A stretch of DNA of 64,000 nt. Origin: Qaidamihabitans albus. GTDB lineage: Bacteria > Actinomycetota > Actinomycetes > Mycobacteriales > Pseudonocardiaceae. Made by a program: the position numbers and the translations under genes. Shown piece by piece: positions 7,613-16,212 of the stretch (position 1 is its first letter; each line of letters opens with the position of its first letter). The DNA lies in contig NZ_JAEHOB010000002.1 of NCBI RefSeq assembly GCF_016464705.1, positions 310,001-374,000 of the forward strand, read 5' to 3'. The notes beneath the pieces are model-generated. The model did no database searches. It saw only the letters and a program-made list of their open reading frames with translations, and was not told where the DNA came from.

Positions 7613-8368
7613 TTATCGGGCCTGCTCCCCGCGGTCCCGCAGCCGCCGGAGCACCTCGGCATCGTGCTGGTCCAGGCTACCTTCCGGCAGGCGGTCGAGC
7701 AGGTCCGGGCGGCGTCGATAGGTTCGCTCCAGCGCCTGGTCGCGGCGCCAGCGCTCGATCAGCGCGTGGTTGCCGGAACGCAGCACCTCGGGCACCGCGA
7801 GGTCCCGCCACACCTCCGGCCGCGTGTAGCTCGGTCCCTCCAGCAGCCCGTCGGAGAACGAGTCCTGCTCGGCCGAGACGGGGTTGCCGAGCACGCCCGG
7901 CAGCAGCCGCACCACGGCCTCGGCGATCACCAGCACCGCCGCCTCGCCGCCGACGAGCACGTAGTCGCCGATGGACACCTCGTCGACCGGCATCCGCCGG
8001 GCCGCGTCGGTGATCACCCGCTGGTCGATGCCCTCGTACCGGCCGCAGGCGAAGACCAGGTGCTCCTCGGCGGCGTAGGAGTGCGCGAGCCGCTGGGTGA
8101 ACGGCCTGCCGGCCGGGGTGGGCACGACGAGCCGGGTCCTCTCGCCACAGACATCGTCCAGCGCGTCGCCCCAGACCTGCGGTTTCATCACCATGCCGGG
8201 CCCGCCGCCGTAGGGCGCGTCATCGACCGCCCTGTGCACGTCGTGGGTCCAGTCGCGCAGGTCGTGCACGCCGATCTCGATCAGGCCGCGGTCGATCGCG
8301 CGGCCGAGCAACGCCGCGCGCAGCGGGTCGAGGTACTCGGGGAAGATCGTGACGACGTCGATGCGCAT
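7613..8368 (-). CDS. trmD: tRNA (guanine-37-N1)-methyltransferase
   Basis: TrmD methylates G37 of tRNAs using S-adenosylmethionine and prevents frameshifting. The 251 residues begin [13 protein letters not shown] and contain the AdoMet trefoil-knot motifs: [28 protein letters not shown] and [27 protein letters not shown] near the C-terminal domain is also conserved. Length is normal. The rimM stop is 6 nt upstream, so the two are cotranscribed. Confidence 0.96.
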   Translation of the reverse strand: MRIDVVTIFPEYLDPLRAALLGRAIDRGLIEIGVHDLRDWTHDVHRAVDDAPYGGGPGMVMKPQVWGDALDDVCGERTRLVVPTPAGRPFTQRLAHSYAAEEHLVFACGRYEGIDQRVITDAARRMPVDEVSIGDYVLVGGEAAVLVIAEAVVRLLPGVLGNPVSAEQDSFSDGLLEGPSYTRPEVWRDLAVPEVLRSGNHALIERWRRDQALERTYRRRPDLLDRLPEGSLDQHDAEVLRRLRDRGEQAR

Positions 8369-8374
8369 GGGCGC

Positions 8375-8881
8375 CTACAGCAGCCCGTCGGGTGGGTCGA
8401 GCACGACCCGGCCGCCCGCGACGTCCACCTCCGGCACGATCGCGCGCACGAACGGGACCAGCACCTCGCCGCCCTCACGGTCGAGCGCGAGCAGTTCTCC
8501 GCCGGGCGAGTGCAGGACCTCGCGCACGGTGCCGACCGTCGTCCCGTCGCGCAGCTCGGCGCGCAGGCCCTCCAGCTCGTGGTCGTAGAACTCGTCCGGA
8601 TCACCGGTCGGCGGCAGGTCCGCGGTGTCGGCGAGCAGCAGCACACCGCGCAGCGTGTCCGCGGTGTCGCGGTCGGGAACCTCGGCGAAACGCACCAGCA
8701 GCCGCCCGCTGTGTTCGCGGGCGGCTGCCACGGTGAGTTCGCAGGTGCTGCCGTCCCGGGCCCTTCCGGTCAGCACGGCACCCTCGGCGAAGCGCTCCTC
8801 CGGGGAGTCCGTGCGCACGTCCACGGCGAGTTCACCGCGGATACCGTGCGCCTTGGCCACCCGGCCGACCGCGACCTGCAT
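8375..8881 (-). CDS. rimM: 16S rRNA processing/30S maturation factor RimM
   Basis: RimM assists late assembly of the 30S head domain with S19. The 168-residue protein starts MQVAVGRVAKAHGIRGELAV, the family hallmark, and ends with a PRC-barrel domain (DEFYDHELEGL, GTVREVLHSPGGELLAL, VPFVRAIVPEVDVAGGRVV). The ATG at 8881 was preferred over a longer in-frame reading because the conserved N-terminus begins there. It lies between khpA and trmD. Confidence 0.93.
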   Translation of the reverse strand: MQVAVGRVAKAHGIRGELAVDVRTDSPEERFAEGAVLTGRARDGSTCELTVAAAREHSGRLLVRFAEVPDRDTADTLRGVLLLADTADLPPTGDPDEFYDHELEGLRAELRDGTTVGTVREVLHSPGGELLALDREGGEVLVPFVRAIVPEVDVAGGRVVLDPPDGLL

Positions 8882-8892
8882 CCGTGTTCGTG

Positions 8893-9132
8893 TCAGCGGT
8901 CGGTGTCGATGACGTCGACCCGGACGCCCCGTCCACCGATGCCACCCATCACGGTGCGCAGCGCGGTCGCCGTGCGGCCGCCGCGCCCGATCACCTTGCC
9001 GAGGTCGTCCGGGTGGACGTGCACCTCGAGGGTGCGGCCCCGGCGGGTGGTGACCAGCTCGACCCGGACGTCGTCCGGGTTGTCGACGATGCCGCGCACC
9101 AGATGCTCGAGCGAGTCGGCCAGGAAGCTCAC
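8893..9132 (-). CDS. khpA: KH-domain RNA-binding protein KhpA
   Basis: This is a 79-residue single KH-domain protein with the [15 protein letters not shown] loop that contacts RNA. KhpA homologues act with a Jag/KhpB partner in RNA binding and cell-shape control in Gram-positive bacteria. The gene between rpsP and rimM is its standard position. Its ATG overlaps the rpsP stop by 4 nt. Confidence 0.93.
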   Translation of the reverse strand: MSFLADSLEHLVRGIVDNPDDVRVELVTTRRGRTLEVHVHPDDLGKVIGRGGRTATALRTVMGGIGGRGVRVDVIDTDR

Positions 9133-9617
9133 GCCTCGGCCTTCTTCTCGCTCTCGGCCTTCTCGCCCTCGGCCTTGCCGCCTTCGGCCTTCTTCTCGCC
9201 TTCGGCCTTCTCACCCTCGGCCTTCTTGCCGCCGCCCCGCTTCTTCGGCGTGGTCGCCTCGGTGGCGGGCTGGTCGCCGGCCTGCGCGAGCGCGGCGTTG
9301 AACAGGTCCTGCTTCGACGGCTTCGGCTCGGGGGCCTTGAGCCGCCCCTCGGCACCGGGCAGGCCCTTGTGCTTCTGCCAGTCGCCGGTGATCTCCAGGA
9401 GGCGCTGCACCGGCTCGGTGGGCTGCGCGCCGACCTTCAGCCAGTGCTGGGCGCGCTCGGAGTCCACCTCGATGAGGCTCGGCTCGACCTTGGGGTGGTA
9501 CTTGCCGATGGTCTCGATGACCTTGCCATCGCGGCGGTTACGCGCGTCGGCGACGATGATGCGGTAGTACGGCGCACGGATCTTGCCGAGGCGCTGCAGC
9601 TTGATCTTGACGGCCAC
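9129..9617 (-). CDS. rpsP: 30S ribosomal protein S16 with a repetitive C-terminal tail
   Basis: S16 is a 30S assembly protein. Residues 1-85 are the conserved domain ([38 protein letters not shown]). The protein continues to 162 residues; after a Pro/Lys linker the last ~35 residues are low-complexity repeats of [11 protein letters not shown] type. Actinobacterial S16 proteins often have charged tails, but this one is strongly repetitive. It is the first gene of the rpsP-khpA-rimM-trmD series; its promoter should lie just right of 9617. Confidence 0.95.
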   Translation of the reverse strand: MAVKIKLQRLGKIRAPYYRIIVADARNRRDGKVIETIGKYHPKVEPSLIEVDSERAQHWLKVGAQPTEPVQRLLEITGDWQKHKGLPGAEGRLKAPEPKPSKQDLFNAALAQAGDQPATEATTPKKRGGGKKAEGEKAEGEKKAEGGKAEGEKAESEKKAEA

Positions 9618-9962
9618 GGGTGTGGGTACTCCTCAGTTCTCTCGGTGCTCGGGCCGGGGCACGATCCGAGTGGGGAGCCGGATGCGAGTGCCCGCAGTCA
9701 GGTGCAGGTAAGTGGCAGCCCCGGCTCGGTGAGAGGGTCCGGTCCGGAGCAGGCAATCGCCTATTCTGCCAGATGCCCCGGATCGGGCGGTCGCGGGGAG
9801 CATCGGGACGCCGTCGAGCGGCGGGAATCGCCACCGGGCCGCCCGGGAGCTTCGGCGGAAGCGTGGCCTCGTCCCGGTATATACGACCGTGGATCTGTCT
9901 ACATATGAAGCTAATGGTTGTATGTGGAGAAGTCTCGCTCGCGAGTTGCTAGGCTGCCGACC
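9618..9962. other. Intergenic region between rpsP and a divergent IclR regulator
   Basis: These 345 nt must hold the leftward rpsP promoter and the rightward promoter of the regulator. An AT-richer patch occurs near 9885-9925 (GTATATACG, CATATG, TTGTATG). A candidate -10 TAGGCT (9950-9955) lies 7 nt before the GTG at 9963. I see no RNA gene or ORF that I would support. Confidence 0.5.
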
Positions 9963-10778
9963 GTGGACAGTGACCGAGTTCCAGGTCCCGGCGTGCGTGA
10001 CGTGAAGTCGGCGGCCCGCACCGTCGAACTTCTCGAACTCCTCGCCACCCGGCAGAACCGGCCGGCCCGGCTGCGCGAGCTGAGCGAGGCACTCGACGCA
10101 CCGCGCAGCAGCATCTATGCCCTGATCCGGACGCTCAGCGAGCGCGGCTGGGTCCGCACCGACGAGACCGGGACGCTCTACAGCATCGGCATCCGCGCAC
10201 TGCTGGCCGGGACGACGTACCTGGACACCGATCCGTACCTGCGCATCGTTCAGCCGCACATCAACGACCTGAGCGTCAAGCTGGACGAGACCATCCACTT
10301 CGGCAGGCTCGACCGGGGCGACATCGTCTACCTCGCCACCAAGGAGTCGAGCCAGTATCTGCGGCCGTTCAGCCGGGTCGGCCGGAGGCTGCCCGCGTTC
10401 AGCACGGCGATGGGCAAGTCGCTGCTGGCCGAGCGGCTCGGCCAGGGCCTCGACGCCCACCTTCCGCGCGAGTTCACGCCGTTGACCCCGAACACGATCG
10501 TCGACTACGACGCGCTCGTCCGGGACCTGGAGCTGACCAGGGAGCGGGGGTACGCGATCGACGACGAGGAGAACTACGCGGGCGTGACCTGCTTCGGCTT
10601 CGCGCTGCGGTACGCGAGCCCGGCCACCGACGCGATCAGCTGCTCCGTCCCGCTCGGAAACCTCCACGAGGGCAGGCGCGCGGAGATCATCGAAGCGATG
10701 GAGCGGACCCGGCTCGCCATCGAGCGGATGGCGCCGGTGAACCTCGTGGTGACCGCCGAGCCCCCGTCCGGAACGTAG
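9963..10778 (+). CDS. IclR-family transcriptional regulator
   Basis: The ~271-residue protein has an N-terminal winged HTH (VKSAARTVELLELLATRQN, LREL SEALDAPRSSIYALIRTL, ERGWVR) and a C-terminal effector domain with the typical GRRLPAFSTAMGKSLLA and RGYAIDDEENYAGVTCFGFAL. The start at GTG 9963 is preferred because a -10-like TAGGCT ends 7 nt before it, suggesting a leaderless message; a TTG at 9918 would add 15 residues. The next gene starts at the base after its stop, so it probably controls that exporter. The ligand is unknown. Confidence 0.85.
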   Translation: MDSDRVPGPGVRDVKSAARTVELLELLATRQNRPARLRELSEALDAPRSSIYALIRTLSERGWVRTDETGTLYSIGIRALLAGTTYLDTDPYLRIVQPHINDLSVKLDETIHFGRLDRGDIVYLATKESSQYLRPFSRVGRRLPAFSTAMGKSLLAERLGQGLDAHLPREFTPLTPNTIVDYDALVRDLELTRERGYAIDDEENYAGVTCFGFALRYASPATDAISCSVPLGNLHEGRRAEIIEAMERTRLAIERMAPVNLVVTAEPPSGT

Positions 10779-11546
10779 GTGGACCCCGGCTCGGTCGCGC
10801 TGCTCGTCCTCGCCGGTGTCGCCGCGGGCCTCGCCGGATCGATCGCCGGACTCGCCTCGCTGTTCAGTTATCCCGCGCTGCTCGCGGCCGGGCTGCCGCC
10901 GATCGCCGCGAACGTCACCAACACCGTCGCGATGTTCTCCACGACCGTGGGCGCGGCGGCCGGCTCCCGGCGGGAGCTGCGGGACCAGCGGCGGCGACTG
11001 ATCAGGCTGGTCGCGCTGGCCGTGCTGGGTGGTTCGGTGGGCGCGGTCCTGCTGCTGACCACGCCGGCCGAGGCGTTCGAGCTGATCGTGCCGTGGCTGA
11101 TCGCGCTCGGATCGGTGCTGCTGCTGGCCCGCGAGCGGCTGCGCGGCGCCGCCGACGACCGGGCCAGGGCCCGGGCCGGCGCGCCGCCTTCGATGCTGCC
11201 GCTGGCCTGCGCGGTCGTGCTCGTGGGTGTGTACGGCGGCTACTTCGGCGCGGCGGCCGGGGTGCTGATGCTCGCCGTCCTTTCGGTCTCCGCGACCGAG
11301 CCGCTGCCGGTGACGAACGCGGTGAAGAACGTCGTCACCGGCGCCGCCAACGTCACCGCCGCGGTCACCTACGCGTTCCTCGCGCCGGTCGACTGGGCCG
11401 CCGCGGGAGTGCTCGCGATCGGGTGCCTGCTCGGCAGCTGGACCGGCCCGGCCGTCGTGCGGCGGCTGCCGGAACGGCCGCTGCGGCTCGCGGTCGCGCT
11501 CGGCGGTCTCGGCCTGGCCGTGCACCTGTGGCTGTCTGTCTCGTGA
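10779..11546 (+). CDS. TauE/SafE-family membrane exporter
   Basis: This 255-residue integral membrane protein has about eight hydrophobic segments in two repeats. The pairs GLAGSIAGLASLFSYPALL / GGYFGAAAGVLMLAVL and ANVTNTVAM / TNAVKNVVTGAANVTAA are the TauE/SafE repeat signatures. The family exports sulfite, sulfoacetate or other small organic anions. Translation starts at the GTG directly after the IclR stop. Its last codons TCG TGA are part of the left arm of an inverted repeat. Confidence 0.85.
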   Translation: MDPGSVALLVLAGVAAGLAGSIAGLASLFSYPALLAAGLPPIAANVTNTVAMFSTTVGAAAGSRRELRDQRRRLIRLVALAVLGGSVGAVLLLTTPAEAFELIVPWLIALGSVLLLARERLRGAADDRARARAGAPPSMLPLACAVVLVGVYGGYFGAAAGVLMLAVLSVSATEPLPVTNAVKNVVTGAANVTAAVTYAFLAPVDWAAAGVLAIGCLLGSWTGPAVVRRLPERPLRLAVALGGLGLAVHLWLSVS

Positions 11547-11583
11547 GTGGCTACGCGAGTTCTAACTCGCGTAGCCACTCACG
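11542..11583. repeat. Dispersed inverted repeat, family 1, copy 2 (perfect)
   Basis: Two perfect 20-nt arms (CGTGAGTGGCTACGCGAGTT and its complement) are separated by only CT. It sits between two convergent genes, overlaps the stop codon of the TauE gene, and ends 4 nt before the stop of the CPBP gene. A GGTGACCAGGC flank follows, as in copies 1, 7 and 8. Confidence 0.9.
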
Positions 11584-11586
11584 AAG

Positions 11587-12453
11587 CTAGTAGGTGACCA
11601 GGCCCAGCGCGGTGAGCAGGATGGCGAGCGCCGGGAGGAAGTTGTTCATCTGGTGGGCGACGATGCTGCCCAGGAGGCGGCCGGTGACCAGTCGCGCGAG
11701 GCCGATCGGCACGGCGATCACGAGCAGCAGCGTGGTACGCAGCGGCTCGAGGTGGCTCACCGCGAACACCGCCGTCGACAGCACGAACGCCGCGACCCTG
11801 CCCCACTTCTCCTTGCCCCACTGCAGCCGTTCGGTCGCGCCCCACAGCAGGCCGCGATAGATGATCTCCTCGCAGATCGGACCGAGCAGCCACAGGTAGA
11901 GGAACATCGTGACCGCGGCCGACACCGACATCGGCTGGTCCTCGATCAGCGCGCTGATCGCCGAGGTGGCCCGCTGCTCGCCGACCAACCTGGTCCACAC
12001 GAACGCGCCGATGCTCGTGCACACCAGCCCGAGCACACCGAACTTCAGGCCGATCTTGACGTCGTCCCAGCGCCAGGACAGCCTCAGGTCGGCGAACGGG
12101 CCGTTGCCCCGCACCTTGGTGATCACCAGCGCCACGAACGCGGCGATCATCGTGGGCGCCATCGTGCCGATGAGCACGTCGCGCACCGGGATCGGACCGC
12201 CGTCGGCGGGCCGCCCGAGCAGCACGCCGACGAACGCGGCGGAAGCCAGCAGCACCGCCTCGACGAAGAGGAACGCCCCGAAGCCCCATCTGTGCGGGAG
12301 CGGACCCGCCGGCGCGGCCACCTCGTCCGCGGCGGGCGAACCCGCGACCGTGCTGTCGGTCTCCGGCACCGGCTCGCGGGGTTGCGGTGGCGTCACGCCG
12401 ATCCTCCAGTTGGTTCGTTGCCGGCGGCCGAGCCTAGCGGGCTGGTCACCCAC
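11587..12453 (-). CDS. CPBP-family intramembrane metalloprotease
   Basis: The 288-residue protein has a Pro-rich cytoplasmic N-terminus (residues 1-55) followed by about seven membrane segments. The CPBP (Abi/CAAX protease) motifs are intact: CEEIIYRG, FAVSHLEP and HQMNNFLPAL, supplying the Glu pair and two His residues of the active site. Bacterial members are linked to protein processing and bacteriocin self-immunity; the substrate here is unknown. It follows a paralogue by 1 nt. Confidence 0.85.
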   Translation of the reverse strand: MGDQPARLGRRQRTNWRIGVTPPQPREPVPETDSTVAGSPAADEVAAPAGPLPHRWGFGAFLFVEAVLLASAAFVGVLLGRPADGGPIPVRDVLIGTMAPTMIAAFVALVITKVRGNGPFADLRLSWRWDDVKIGLKFGVLGLVCTSIGAFVWTRLVGEQRATSAISALIEDQPMSVSAAVTMFLYLWLLGPICEEIIYRGLLWGATERLQWGKEKWGRVAAFVLSTAVFAVSHLEPLRTTLLLVIAVPIGLARLVTGRLLGSIVAHQMNNFLPALAILLTALGLVTY

Positions 12454-12454
12454 C

Positions 12455-13192
12455 TCACGACGCGGCGAACAGCAGCAATGCGGGCGGCAGGTTGTTCGCG
12501 CCGTGCGCGACGAGGCTGGCCCCCACCCGGTCGGTGATCAGGCGGGCCGAGCCGATCGCGATGCCCTGCCCGAGCAGGCCGATCAGCCGCTCCGGCTCGC
12601 CGTGCAGTTGCGCGAAAACCAGCGAGGTCAGCAGCAGCACCCCCCAGCCGGGGACCCGGTAGTGTCGCAGCGCGTTCCACAGCGCGCCGCGCACGAGCAG
12701 CTCCTCGGTCAGCGGCGCGGCCAGCACCACCATGAGCGCCGCGACGACGAGCCAGAGCGTGCTGGCCGAGATGCCCTCGAAGATCTCCGTGAGCGGGGTA
12801 CTCATCCGCTCGGGGCCGTAGATCCCGAGCAGCAGCAGGTTCAGCAGGTAACCGGCGAGCAGGGCGAACCCGCCGCAGGCAAGACCCACCTTGACGTCCC
12901 GGCCGTTCGGCAGCAGCCCGAAGTCGGCACGCAGCCCGCGCCCCCACCGCCGGGAGCCGATCGCGGGGGCGAGCCCGAGAAGCAGGTTCGGGACGAACGC
13001 CAGCAGCACCACCGGCCCCAGATCGGGCAGGTCGAGCGGCTCGGCCCCGGTCGAGGCTCCCGAGGCGAACGCGGCCAGCACCAGTGACAGCAGGTAGTAG
13101 CCGCCGAGACCGGCGAAGAAGGTCAGAAACCCCCAGTGCGCGCCGAGGACCAGCCCCTCACGAACCGGCGGTGGACCGTCCTCCTGCTCCAC
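12455..13192 (-). CDS. CPBP-family intramembrane metalloprotease (paralogue)
   Basis: A 245-residue membrane protein with about seven hydrophobic segments. The active-site motifs are TEELLVRGALWN, FAQLHGEPERL and VAHGANNLPPALLL, matching those of the downstream gene in order and spacing. The C-terminal motif (AHGANNLPPAL against HQMNNFLPAL) suggests tandem duplication. The start is the ATG at 13192. The upstream 80 nt separate it from an amidohydrolase gene on the same strand. Confidence 0.85.
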   Translation of the reverse strand: MEQEDGPPPVREGLVLGAHWGFLTFFAGLGGYYLLSLVLAAFASGASTGAEPLDLPDLGPVVLLAFVPNLLLGLAPAIGSRRWGRGLRADFGLLPNGRDVKVGLACGGFALLAGYLLNLLLLGIYGPERMSTPLTEIFEGISASTLWLVVAALMVVLAAPLTEELLVRGALWNALRHYRVPGWGVLLLTSLVFAQLHGEPERLIGLLGQGIAIGSARLITDRVGASLVAHGANNLPPALLLFAAS

Positions 13193-13274
13193 CGCACCTC
13201 CCGAGTCGCCGCTGCCCGCCTCTCCACGCTATGTGGCACAGCGCATTCGCGCCACGCCGGCCCGTGACCGGCCG

Positions 13275-14345
13275 TCAGGGAACCAGTGCGCCACGCAGGA
13301 TGATGTGCCGGGGACGGCGCAGGGCGCCGAGATCCGTGCGCGGGTCCTCGTCGAGAACCAGCAGGTCCGCCGAAGCGCCCTGCGTGATGCCGGGCTCACC
13401 GAGCCAGTCCCGCGCCGCCCAGGAGGCCACGCCCAGCGCCTGCTCGGCGGTCATGCCCGCGCGGTGCAGCGCCTCGATCTCGTCGACGAGCCTGCCGTGC
13501 TCCACCTGCCCGCCCGCGTCGCTGCCCGCGTACACCGCGACCCCGGCGTCGAGAGCCGCACCGACCATGTCGGTGACGCCCGCGTGCAGGGCCCGCATGT
13601 GCGCGGCGTAGACCGGGTACTTCGCCGCCTGGTCCGCGATCGCCGGGAAGTTCTCGATGTTGATCAGTGTCGGCACCAGCGCGGTGCCCTGGCGGGCCAT
13701 CTCGCGCAGCAGGTCGCCGCTCAGTCCGGTGCCGTGCTCGATGCAGTCGATGCCGGCGTGCACGAGGCCGGGCAGCGCCTGCTCGCCGAACACGTGCGCG
13801 GTCACCCGCGCCCCCGCCTCGTGGGCCACCTTGACGGCCTCGGCGAGCACGTCCTCCGGCCACAGCGGGGCCAGGTCACCGACGGAGCGGTCGATCCAGT
13901 CGCCGACGAGCTTGACCCAGCCGTCGCCGTCGGCGGCCTGCTCGGCCACGGCGCCGGGCAGGTCGTCCGGGTTGTCGAGGTCGATGCCCAGCCCCGGGAT
14001 ATAGCGCTTGGGCAGCGAGAGATGTCTGCCGCCGCGGATGATGCGCGGGAGGTCGGCCCGGCGTTGCAGGGGGCGGATGTCGATCGGCACGCCGCAGTCG
14101 CGGATCAGCAGCGTGCCGGCGTCGCGGTCGGCCAGCGCCTGCTCGGTCGCCTCCGCCAGCGTCGTCGGCCCGCCGATGCCGATGCCGGGATGGCAGTGCG
14201 CGTCCACCAGCCCCGGCACCAGAAAGCCGCCTTCCAGCATCCGGGCGCCCTCGACCGGCTCGAACGAGATGCGGCCGTCACTGATCCACACGTCGCGCTC
14301 GGCGTCGCCGGGCAGCACGACACCACGCAGATGGAGCACGGACAT
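13275..14345 (-). CDS. Metal-dependent amidohydrolase (imidazolonepropionase-like)
   Basis: This 356-residue amidohydrolase-superfamily protein shows the metal ligands in order: VDAHCHPG (HxH), AHVFGEQALPGLVHAGIDCIEHG (two His, one per strand), and AVYAGSDAGG (Asp). The beta-sandwich ends (LHLRGVVLPGD, ADLLVLDEDP) are typical of imidazolonepropionase-related enzymes and prolidases. The substrate cannot be told. It is 6 nt downstream of ffh; such proximity is probably incidental to SRP function. Confidence 0.82.
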   Translation of the reverse strand: MSVLHLRGVVLPGDAERDVWISDGRISFEPVEGARMLEGGFLVPGLVDAHCHPGIGIGGPTTLAEATEQALADRDAGTLLIRDCGVPIDIRPLQRRADLPRIIRGGRHLSLPKRYIPGLGIDLDNPDDLPGAVAEQAADGDGWVKLVGDWIDRSVGDLAPLWPEDVLAEAVKVAHEAGARVTAHVFGEQALPGLVHAGIDCIEHGTGLSGDLLREMARQGTALVPTLINIENFPAIADQAAKYPVYAAHMRALHAGVTDMVGAALDAGVAVYAGSDAGGQVEHGRLVDEIEALHRAGMTAEQALGVASWAARDWLGEPGITQGASADLLVLDEDPRTDLGALRRPRHIILRGALVP

Positions 14346-14351
14346 ACCGCG

Positions 14352-15920
14352 CTACTTCTTCTTCGGCAGCTTGATCTTCGAGGGGTCGAACCCGGGTGGC
14401 AGGTCGTTCAGCCCGCCACCGAGCTGCGAGGGCTCGGACGGCGCGCTCCCGCCCGTGCCGCCACCGGCACCGGGGAAGGCACCCGGCGGCAGGCCGGGCA
14501 TCCCGCCGGGGAAGCCGCCGCGCACCTTGGGCTGCGTGGGGCCGCGCCCCTTGCCCTTCTTCCCCTTCTTGCCCTTGCGGTTCTTCTTGCCGCCACCACC
14601 CGGCGCGCCGCCGAAGCCGAACCGGCCGGCCATCTGCTGCATCATCTTGCGCGCCTCGTAGAAGCGGTTCACCAGGTCGTTGATCTCGCGCACGGCGACA
14701 CCGGACCCGCGCGCGATGCGCTGCCTGCGGGACGCGTTGATGATCTTCGGGTCGGCCCGCTCGGCCGGGGTCATCCCGCGGATGATGGCCTGCAACCGGT
14801 CCAGGTGCTTGTCGTCGACCCCGGCGAGCTGGTCCTTCATCTGACCGGCGCCGGGCAGCATGCCGAGCAGGTTGCCGATCGGCCCCATCTTGCGCACGGC
14901 GAGCATCTGTTCGAGGAAGTCCTCGAGGGTCATGTCGCCGGTGCCGAGCTTGGCCGCCGCCTCCTCGGCCTTGTCCTGGTCGAAGGCCTGCTCGGCCTGC
15001 TCGATCAGGGTGAGCACGTCGCCCATGCCGAGGATCCGGCTGGCCATGCGGTCCGGGTGGAAGGTGTCGAAGTCCTCGAGCTTCTCGCCGTTGGAGGCGA
15101 ACAGGATCGGCTCGCCGGTGACGTGCCGCACGGACAGCGCCGCACCGCCGCGCGCGTCACCGTCGAGCTTGGTGAGCACCACGCCGGAGAAGCCGACGCC
15201 GTCGCGGAACGCCTCCGCGGTGGTCACCGCGTCCTGGCCGATCATCGCGTCGACGACGAACAGCGTCTCGTCCGGGCTGACGGCGTCGCGGATGTCGGCG
15301 GCCTGCCGCATCAGCTCCTCGTCGACACCCAGCCTGCCCGCGGTGTCGACGATGACGATGTCGTGCTGCGCGCGCTTGGCCTCGTCGATGCTGCGCCGGG
15401 CGACGTCCACCGGGTCGCCGACCCCGTTGCCGGGCTCAGGCGCGAACGTCGGCACGGCGGCCCGCTCACCGACCACCTGAAGCTGGGTGACGGCGTTCGG
15501 CCGCTGCAGGTCGCACGCCACCAGCATCGGCGCGTGCCCCTGCTTCTTGAGCCACATCGCGAGCTTGCCCGCGAGTGTGGTCTTACCGGAGCCCTGCAGG
15601 CCCGCGAGCATGATGACGGTCGGCGGGTTCTTCGCCAGGCGCAGCCTGCGGGTCTCACCGCCGAGGATCCCGACGAGCTCCTCGTTGACGATCTTGACGA
15701 CCTGCTGCGCGGGGTTGAGGGCCTGGGAGACCTCGGCGCCCTTCGCACGTTCCTTGATCCGCGCGATGAAGGCCCGCACCACGGGCAGCGCGACATCGGC
15801 CTCCAGCAGCGCGACACGGATCTCGCGCGCGGTCGCGTCGATGTCGGCGTCGGAGAGCTTCCCCTTGCCGCGCAGGTTCGATAGGACCGACGTGAGCCGA
15901 TCGGAGAGGGTGTCGAACAC
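14352..15920 (-). CDS. ffh: Signal recognition particle protein Ffh
   Basis: Ffh binds signal peptides and 4.5S RNA and docks with FtsY. The 522-residue protein has the N/G GTPase domain (GLQGSGKTTLAGKLA, DTAGRLGVDEELM, TKLDGDARGGAALS) and the Met-rich M domain (FLEQMLAVRKMGPIGNLLGM, RRQRIARGSGV). After the M domain comes a ~75-residue tail very rich in Gly, Lys and Pro (KGKKGKKGKGRG), longer than usual. Its partner ftsY is at 48224-49546. Transcription from the right is bounded by a strong hairpin at 16010-16049. Confidence 0.96.
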   Translation of the reverse strand: MFDTLSDRLTSVLSNLRGKGKLSDADIDATAREIRVALLEADVALPVVRAFIARIKERAKGAEVSQALNPAQQVVKIVNEELVGILGGETRRLRLAKNPPTVIMLAGLQGSGKTTLAGKLAMWLKKQGHAPMLVACDLQRPNAVTQLQVVGERAAVPTFAPEPGNGVGDPVDVARRSIDEAKRAQHDIVIVDTAGRLGVDEELMRQAADIRDAVSPDETLFVVDAMIGQDAVTTAEAFRDGVGFSGVVLTKLDGDARGGAALSVRHVTGEPILFASNGEKLEDFDTFHPDRMASRILGMGDVLTLIEQAEQAFDQDKAEEAAAKLGTGDMTLEDFLEQMLAVRKMGPIGNLLGMLPGAGQMKDQLAGVDDKHLDRLQAIIRGMTPAERADPKIINASRRQRIARGSGVAVREINDLVNRFYEARKMMQQMAGRFGFGGAPGGGGKKNRKGKKGKKGKGRGPTQPKVRGGFPGGMPGLPPGAFPGAGGGTGGSAPSEPSQLGGGLNDLPPGFDPSKIKLPKKK

Positions 15921-16009
15921 GGGTGTGCACGCTCCAGCGGGTCGTCGTTACTCGGCCGGCTCACCGGCCGGCATCACCCCAGGGTACTGATCCTCCGGCG
16001 GAACCGGCC

Positions 16010-16049
16010 CGCCCGGCCGGTCTGCTCCCTCCGACAGACCGGCCGGGCG
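16010..16049 (-). terminator. Strong hairpin downstream of glnD
   Basis: Perfect 15-nt arms (CGCCCGGCCGGTCTG, 16010-16024; complement at 16035-16049) with a 10-nt loop lie between the glnD stop and the ffh start. No T-tract follows, as is common for actinobacterial terminators. A second GC hairpin (GCCGGGC/GCCCGGC) lies near 16159-16182. The rest of the 292-nt gap must include the ffh promoter. Confidence 0.6.
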
Positions 16050-16212
16050 ACCGTTGCCCCCGCACGGCGCCCCCGTGGACCCGCGGGCCCGCCCGACCCC
16101 CAGTACCGGGCGATCCCCGCCCCGGACCGGGCACCGCACCGCGACGACACTCAGCCTGCCGGGCCGCGGAGCCCGGCGGCAGCGTGAGGACACCCAGTGG
16201 TGCTACGCAGAA

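Noticed and set aside
13233-15884. 883-residue plus-strand ORF opposite the amidohydrolase and ffh
   Set aside because: Antisense of two conserved genes; no domain-like sequence.
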